From Pseudomonadota bacterium (GTDB taxonomy: Bacteria > Pseudomonadota > Gammaproteobacteria > UBA5335), in contig JAJXTQ010000031.1 in NCBI GenBank assembly GCA_021783685.1, positions 1 through 11,552 of the forward strand: DNA of 11,552 nucleotides, in the 5' to 3' direction. Below, piece after piece: positions 7,045 through 11,552 of this stretch (its first letter is position 1; each line of letters starts with the position of its first letter). The notes under the pieces are model-generated. The model saw only the letters and a list, made by a program, of their open reading frames with translations. It was not told the origin of the DNA and did no database searches. Both the position numbers and the translations under genes were made by a program.

Positions 7045-7801
7045 ATTCGGCTGGCTTACCGCCCCCCTGTTGGCCCTGGCGCTGCTGGCGTACAGCTTTC
7101 GCATCCTGCGCGAGTATGAACGCGGCGTCGTGTTCATGCTCGGGCGTTTCTGGAAGGTGAAGGGGCCGGGTCTGGTGCTCGTGCTGCCGGGCATCCAGCA
7201 AATGGTGCGGGTGGACCTGCGCACCGTGGTGTTCGACGTGCCCAGCCAGGATGTGATCTCGCGCGACAACGTCTCGGTGAAGGTCAACGCGGTGGTGTAT
7301 TTCCGCGTCGTCGATCCGGCCAAGTCCATATTGCAGGTGGAAGATTTCATGAACGCCACCAGCCAGTTGGCGCAAACCACGCTGCGCGCGGTGCTCGGCA
7401 AGCACGAACTGGACGAGATGCTGGCCGAGCGGGAAACCCTCAACCTGGACATCCAGCAGGCGCTGGACGCGCAGACCGACGCCTGGGGCATCAAGGTCTC
7501 CAACGTCGAGATCAAGCATGTCGACATCGACGAATCCATGGTGCGCGCCATCGCCAAGCAGGCCGAGGCGGAACGCGAGCGGCGCGCCAAGGTGATCCAC
7601 GCCGAGGGCGAATTGCAGGCCTCGGAAAAACTCCTTGCCGCCGCCGAAATCCTGTCGAGAAACCCGCAGGCCATGCAGTTGCGTTACTTGCAGACGCTCG
7701 CCGGCATCGCCGGCGACAAGACCAACACCATCGTCTTCCCGGTGCCGGGCAACTTCATGGATCTGCTCATGCGCGCCAGGACACCTCAAACGGGCGCGTA
7801 A
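7037..7801 (+). CDS. slipin (stomatin-like SPFH/Band 7 protein)
   Basis: A 254-residue slipin. One membrane helix at residues 6-24 is followed by the SPFH domain: [21 protein letters not shown] (25-45), [21 protein letters not shown] (59-79), [13 protein letters not shown] (82-94), and a charged helix ([22 protein letters not shown], about 171-192) that drives oligomerisation in the family. The short C-terminus ([16 protein letters not shown]) resembles the hydrophobic tail that archaeal NfeD-type protease cleaves. AAGGAG at 7024-7029, seven bases before the ATG and inside the NfeD coding region, supports this start. Slipins form membrane scaffolds; the partner is the overlapping NfeD gene. 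Specific role in this organism unknown. Confidence 0.93.
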   Translation: MFEFGWLTAPLLALALLAYSFRILREYERGVVFMLGRFWKVKGPGLVLVLPGIQQMVRVDLRTVVFDVPSQDVISRDNVSVKVNAVVYFRVVDPAKSILQVEDFMNATSQLAQTTLRAVLGKHELDEMLAERETLNLDIQQALDAQTDAWGIKVSNVEIKHVDIDESMVRAIAKQAEAERERRAKVIHAEGELQASEKLLAAAEILSRNPQAMQLRYLQTLAGIAGDKTNTIVFPVPGNFMDLLMRARTPQTGA

Positions 7802-7918
7802 ATCCGGTCTTGGCGACACGCCCGTGGCGGCAGCGATGAACTTTGGCCTTACGGGCGACAAAGGCGGCCTGGATACGCTGGCGATCGGCGTCCGGAAAAC
7901 TTTCTGACCTGTCGATAC

Positions 7919-7926
7919 AAGGGAGA
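7919..7926 (+). promoter_or_regulatory. ribosome binding site of the acyl-CoA ligase gene
   Basis: AAGGGAGA lies five bases before ATG 7932 and fixes that start. The rest of the 7802-7931 gap holds a 23-codon ATG frame at 7836-7907 without a ribosome binding site and a 5-base stem (GCCTT 7846-7850 with AAGGC 7861-7865) without a T-run; neither is convincing. Confidence 0.65.
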
Positions 7927-7931
7927 CAAGC

Positions 7932-9605
7932 ATGCAACCCATCTGGCTGAAACACTACCCGCAAGGCGTCCCGGCGGCGGTCGACCTCCGCCGCTTCGCT
8001 TCGCTCAAGGAACTGTTCGAGCAAAGCTGCCGCAAGTTCCACGACCGGCCCGCCTTTACCAGCATGGGCGCGACGCTGACCTATGCGGAAACGGACAGGC
8101 TGTCGCGCGACTTTGCCGCGTATCTGCAAGGGCTCGGCCTCAAACCCGGCGAGCGCGTCGCCATCATGCTGCCCAACCTGCTGCAATATCCGGTGGCGCT
8201 GTTCGGCGCGCTGCGCGCCGGGCTGGTGGTGGTCAACGTCAACCCACTTTACACCGCGCGCGAGTTGCGGCACCAGTTGGCCGATTCCGGTGCGGTGGCG
8301 GTGGTGGTGCTGGAGAACTTCGCGCACACACTGGAAGAAATCATCGGGGAAACCGCGGTCAGGCATGTCGTGACCACCCAGATCGGCGACCTGTTCCCGC
8401 CGCTCAAGCGCTGCCTGGTCAACTTCGTCGTCAAGCGTGTCAAACACATGGTGCCGCCCTGGCGGTTGCCGGGCGCGGCGCGCTTCAATGCGGCGCTGAA
8501 AGCCGGTCCCGGCCACGCGATGCAAGATGTTCCCGTCGGCCCCGACGACATCGCCTTCCTGCAATACACTGGCGGCACCACCGGCGTGGCCAAGGGCGCG
8601 GTGCTCACCCACGGCAACCTGGTCGCCAACGTCGAGCAGACCTCGGCGTGGATCGGCATCAAATTCACCGAAGGCGAAGAAGTCATCGTCACGCCGCTGC
8701 CGCTCTATCACATCTTCGCGCTCACCGCGAACCTGCTTACCTTCGTGCGCTGGGGCGCCAACAACGTGCTGATCGCCAATCCGCGCGACCTGCCCGCTTT
8801 CATCGGGGAGCTGAAGAAGACCCGCTTCAGCGCCATCACCGGCGTCACCACGCTCTATCGCCTGCTGCTCGATGCGCCGGGGTTCGAACAGGTGAAGGCG
8901 GCCAACGGCGGCGCCCTCAAGGTGGCGGTGGCGGGCGGCATGGCGCTGCATCCGGCGGTTGCGGAACGCTGGCAAAAGCTGATGGGCGTGCCGCTGATCG
9001 AAGGTTACGGGCTCACCGAAGCCTCCCCCATCGTCTGCGCCAACCCCCTGGACATCACCGGCTTTACCGGCGCCATCGGCCTGCCGCTGCCTTCCACCGA
9101 AATCCTGCTGCGCGGCGAGGATGGCACGGAAGCCGCGCCGGGCGCGCCGGGCGAACTGTGCGTGCGCGGGCCGCAGGTGATGCGCGGCTACTGGAACCTG
9201 CCGGAAGAAACCGCGCGCGCGCTGGACGCGGAGGGCTGGCTCGCAACCGGCGATGTAGTCCGCATGGACGAGCGCGGATATTTTTATTTCGTCGACCGCA
9301 AGAAGGATGTGATCAACATCTCAGGTTTCAAGGTCTGGCCCGGCGAAGTGGAGGAAGTGCTGCTGCACCTGCCAGGCATCAAGGAAGCGGGCGTGGTCGG
9401 GATGCCCGATGAAAAAAGCGGCGAGGCGGTGTGGGCCTGGGTGGTGAAGAGCGACCCCGCGCTCACCGAGCAACAGATCATCGACGCCTGCCACGCCCAG
9501 CTTGCCCACTACAAAACGCCGCACAAGATCCTCTTCCGCGACAAGCTGCCCAAGTCGCCCATCGGCAAGATCCTGCGCCGCAAGCTCAAGGAAGAAGCCA
9601 CCTGA
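7932..9605 (+). CDS. fadD: long-chain fatty acid-CoA ligase (FadD type)
   Basis: A 557-residue member of the ANL adenylating superfamily, close in length to E. coli FadD. It activates a fatty acid with ATP to acyl-AMP and transfers it to CoA, at the inner face of the membrane. Motifs in order: the phosphate loop YTGGTTGVAKGA (212-223), PLPLYHIFAL (255-264), GYGLTEASP (358-366), the ATP-binding TGD (439-441), the hinge and FACS-like region DRKKDVINISGFKVWP (455-470), and the catalytic lysine K546 in PIGKILRRKL. All key residues are present. The N-terminus (IWLKHYPQGVPAAVD) is the usual FadD opening. It is directly followed, without a spacer, by a lipoprotein hydrolase, suggesting the ligase handles fatty acids released by its neighbours. 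A medium-chain specificity cannot be excluded. Confidence 0.93.
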   Translation: MQPIWLKHYPQGVPAAVDLRRFASLKELFEQSCRKFHDRPAFTSMGATLTYAETDRLSRDFAAYLQGLGLKPGERVAIMLPNLLQYPVALFGALRAGLVVVNVNPLYTARELRHQLADSGAVAVVVLENFAHTLEEIIGETAVRHVVTTQIGDLFPPLKRCLVNFVVKRVKHMVPPWRLPGAARFNAALKAGPGHAMQDVPVGPDDIAFLQYTGGTTGVAKGAVLTHGNLVANVEQTSAWIGIKFTEGEEVIVTPLPLYHIFALTANLLTFVRWGANNVLIANPRDLPAFIGELKKTRFSAITGVTTLYRLLLDAPGFEQVKAANGGALKVAVAGGMALHPAVAERWQKLMGVPLIEGYGLTEASPIVCANPLDITGFTGAIGLPLPSTEILLRGEDGTEAAPGAPGELCVRGPQVMRGYWNLPEETARALDAEGWLATGDVVRMDERGYFYFVDRKKDVINISGFKVWPGEVEEVLLHLPGIKEAGVVGMPDEKSGEAVWAWVVKSDPALTEQQIIDACHAQLAHYKTPHKILFRDKLPKSPIGKILRRKLKEEAT

Positions 9606-10817
9606 ATGCGCGCGATACGACAGCATTTCGCCCTGCTCCCCGCCGCGCTCGCGGCGGTCTTGTTGCTGCTCGCGGGCTGCGCGCCGGCGCGGCATTACGA
9701 ATCCGCCCTGGTGTTGCACGATCTGGCCGCGGGTGAACAAGCCTCACGGCTCAAGCACGCCACGCCCGCGCCATTGCGCGAAACCGTGAACTACACCGTC
9801 GATGGCCGCGAACGCCGCGCCGATCTGTATCTGCCCGGCCCGCTCGCCGCCTGCAAGACGCCCGGCGCGCAATTTTCCCCGAACTGTCCGCGCGCGGCGC
9901 TCGTCGCCGTGCCCGGCGCCGTGCCGCGCGGCAACGATGACCCGCGTTTCACCGCCTTCGCCACCACCCTGGCGCGCGCGGGCTTCGCCGTGCTGGCGCC
10001 GGAGATGCCCGGATTCCGCGAACTGCGCGTGCGTCCGCAAGACGCGCGGGAAATCGCCGATGCCTACCGTTATGCCCTGAGCCGGCCGGAACTCGCGCCC
10101 GAGGGCCGCGCCGGGCTGTTCGCCTTCAGCTATGCCGTTGGCCCGGCTGTACTCGCCGCGCTGGAGGCGGACATCCGCGACGACGTGCGCTTCGTCGCCG
10201 CGCTGGGCGGCTATCACAGCCTGCCGAATTCCATGCGCTTCTTTACCACCGGCTGGTATGAGCACGCGGGCGCATGGCATCACCTCGCCCCGGACGACAC
10301 CGGCCGCATGGTGCTGGCCTATTCCAGCCTGGACTACCTCGATGCGCCGGGCGATGAAACGCTCTTCGAGCGCATGGTCGAGGCGCGCCGGAAGGACCCC
10401 GCCGCAGATCTCGCGCCGCTGGCCGCAAAGCTGAGCGCGCCCGGACAGACGGTCTACGCGCTGGCGGTCAACACCGATCGCGAACGCTTCACGGAACTGT
10501 TCGACCGTCTGCCCGAGGCCATGCGCGAAGACATCGCCCGGCTCGATCTCGCACGCCATGACCTGGATAATCTCAAGGCGCGGCTGTGGCTGGTGCACGG
10601 CCGGAACGACAACCTGATCACCTGGACGGAAAGCCCGGCCCTGGCCGCCGCCGCGCCCGAGGGCAGCTCGCGCGTGTTCCTCATCCATCGCGTCGTCGGC
10701 CATGTCGATCTCGCCGTGTCCGACATCCTGACCTGGCGTTTCTGGACCGAAGACCTGCCCGATCTGTGGCGCCTGTGGCGGGTCATCGACCTCCTGCTGG
10801 CGGAGCGTGCGTCATGA
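9606..10817 (+). CDS. alpha/beta-hydrolase lipoprotein
   Basis: A 403-residue protein with a lipoprotein signal: basic N-terminus, hydrophobic stretch and lipobox LLAGC with Cys25 as the lipidated residue, so it should be anchored in a membrane and face the periplasm. The body looks like an alpha/beta hydrolase: an oxyanion-side loop near VAVPGAVPRGNDDPRF, a nucleophile elbow LFAFSYAVGP with Ser175, an acid at Asp335 in VHGRNDN, and His366 in VVGHVDL. The elbow is A-F-S-Y-A, not the common G-x-S-x-G, which still allows the tight turn. I cannot name the substrate; an esterase or lipase acting on a lipid would fit between an acyl-CoA ligase (0-base spacing) and a ceramidase-like gene (ATGA overlap). 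Members of such families are usually annotated only as hydrolases. Confidence 0.75.
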   Translation: MRAIRQHFALLPAALAAVLLLLAGCAPARHYESALVLHDLAAGEQASRLKHATPAPLRETVNYTVDGRERRADLYLPGPLAACKTPGAQFSPNCPRAALVAVPGAVPRGNDDPRFTAFATTLARAGFAVLAPEMPGFRELRVRPQDAREIADAYRYALSRPELAPEGRAGLFAFSYAVGPAVLAALEADIRDDVRFVAALGGYHSLPNSMRFFTTGWYEHAGAWHHLAPDDTGRMVLAYSSLDYLDAPGDETLFERMVEARRKDPAADLAPLAAKLSAPGQTVYALAVNTDRERFTELFDRLPEAMREDIARLDLARHDLDNLKARLWLVHGRNDNLITWTESPALAAAAPEGSSRVFLIHRVVGHVDLAVSDILTWRFWTEDLPDLWRLWRVIDLLLAERAS

Positions 10818-11552
10818 ATCGCCCTGCCGTGCTCGCCGGTTCGGCGGCGGCGCTGGCCGCGCTGGTTTTCCTGGCGCCGCCCCTCGGTCAGTCCATCGCC
10901 CAGCCCTTGAGCTATCACGATTTCGCCGATAAGCGCGCCTGTTTCGGCCTGCCCAACTGTCTCGATGTCGTCAGCAACGTCGGCTTCGTGCTGGCGGGCG
11001 CCAGCGGCCTCGTCTTCCTGGCCGGCGCGGCGGGACGGCGCGCCTTCGTCGACGCCCGCGAGGTCCGGCCTTACGCCGTGTTCTTCCTGGCCGTCATCCT
11101 GATCGGCTTCGCTTCCGCCTGGTACCACCTCGCGCCGGACAACGCGCGGCTGGCCTGGGACCGGGCGGCGATGGCGCTGGCTTTCATGGCCTGGTTCGCC
11201 GCCCTGTTCGCCGAGCGCGCCGGCGTGAAGGCGGGCCTCATGCTGCTCGCGCCGCTTTGCGCCGCCGGCCTGGGCGCCGTCTTCTACTGGGTCTGGAGCG
11301 AGGCACAAGGCGCGGGCGACCTGCGTCCCTGGCTGCTGATCCAGCTCTTGCCCATGGTGCTGGTGCCCTTGCTGCTGTGGCTTTATCCGCCGCGCTATAG
11401 CCATGAGCACGACATGCTGGCGGTCGTCGGCCTCTACCTCGTCGCCCTGCTACTCGACCTGGGTGACCGCGCCGTGTTCGCGCTCACCAACGGCGCGGTC
11501 GGCGGCCATGCGCTGAAGCACGCCGCCGCCGCGCTGGCGGCGTGGCGGGTCG
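10814..11552 (+). CDS. ceramidase-like CREST-family membrane hydrolase (3' partial)
   Basis: 246 codons are present before the window ends; there is no stop. The sequence is a multi-helix membrane protein of the alkaline ceramidase / CREST type. Visible family features: PLSYHDFADKRACFGLPNCLDVVSN (31-55, cited by residues His35, Asp39, Asn48, Asp51), SAWYHLAPDN (101-110) with Ser101 and His105, Asp116 in WDRAAMALAF, and HALKH (232-236) giving the HxxxH pair. Ser, Asp and three His are the zinc-site and catalytic residues expected for CREST hydrolases. Hydrophobic helices alternate from about residue 4 to 245. In eukaryotes these enzymes split ceramides into sphingoid base and fatty acid; in bacteria the substrate may be another amide- or ester-linked lipid. 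It is probably nearly complete here. It overlaps the lipoprotein hydrolase by ATGA. Confidence 0.82.
   Translation, partial: MNRPAVLAGSAAALAALVFLAPPLGQSIAQPLSYHDFADKRACFGLPNCLDVVSNVGFVLAGASGLVFLAGAAGRRAFVDAREVRPYAVFFLAVILIGFASAWYHLAPDNARLAWDRAAMALAFMAWFAALFAERAGVKAGLMLLAPLCAAGLGAVFYWVWSEAQGAGDLRPWLLIQLLPMVLVPLLLWLYPPRYSHEHDMLAVVGLYLVALLLDLGDRAVFALTNGAVGGHALKHAAAALAAWRV

Noticed and set aside
5548..7674. A 708-codon open frame on the minus strand, and other long minus-strand frames (450-1460, 3892-4968, 7767-8975, 9744-10703, 10454-11410)
   Set aside because: They lie opposite well-recognised genes, have arginine-, histidine- and glutamine-rich composition without domains, and arise because GC-rich codons rarely make stops on the other strand.
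7836..7907. A 23-codon frame between the slipin and fadD genes
   Set aside because: No ribosome binding site and no similarity I recognise; length is within chance.
1..11552. tRNA or rRNA genes, CRISPR arrays, insertion sequences, phage or toxin-antitoxin genes
   Set aside because: Coding sequence fills nearly the whole window, no direct-repeat array or transposase was seen, and the two gaps are too short to hold such elements.

Overview
The window is a GC-rich bacterial segment in which every supported gene lies on the + strand and is packed head to tail, mostly with ATGA start/stop overlaps. Gene content and protein style suggest a betaproteobacterium. The SbtA/SbtB pair next to a SulP permease points to a chemolithoautotroph of the Thiobacillus or Sulfuritalea kind. 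That taxonomic placement is inference; there is no rRNA or other marker here.

Layout. (1) 1-1496: possible tail of an upstream gene, a YqaA/DedA-like membrane protein, and a DUF6671 protein whose frame is broken by one missing base near 786-791. (2) 1530-5294: inorganic-anion block, with a SulP permease carrying a STAS domain, a chimeric ORF that splices pieces of an AI-2E-type permease onto a DUF697/YcjF-like domain, the bicarbonate transporter SbtA and its PII-like partner SbtB. (3) 5295-5437: a 143-base gap with a hairpin and at best a weak promoter. (4) 5438-7801: a small DUF2934 protein, an NfeD membrane serine protease and a slipin (SPFH) protein. (5) 7802-7931: a 130-base gap with nothing convincing except the next ribosome binding site. 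(6) 7932-11552: a long-chain acyl-CoA ligase, an alpha/beta-hydrolase lipoprotein and a ceramidase-like CREST membrane hydrolase that runs off the end.

How the genes may work together. Block 2 reads as an uptake cassette for dissolved inorganic carbon: SbtA is a sodium-bicarbonate symporter family, SbtB its nucleotide-sensing regulator, and SulP proteins include bicarbonate carriers. Blocks 4 and 6 both concern membranes: an NfeD-slipin pair of the conserved stomatin-operon type, then a set that could release a fatty acid from a lipid at or outside the inner membrane and activate it to acyl-CoA.

The two most notable irregularities are the three-piece, frame-preserving chimera at 3167-4051 and the single-base frameshift in the DUF6671 gene. 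Either could be real biology or an assembly/sequencing error.
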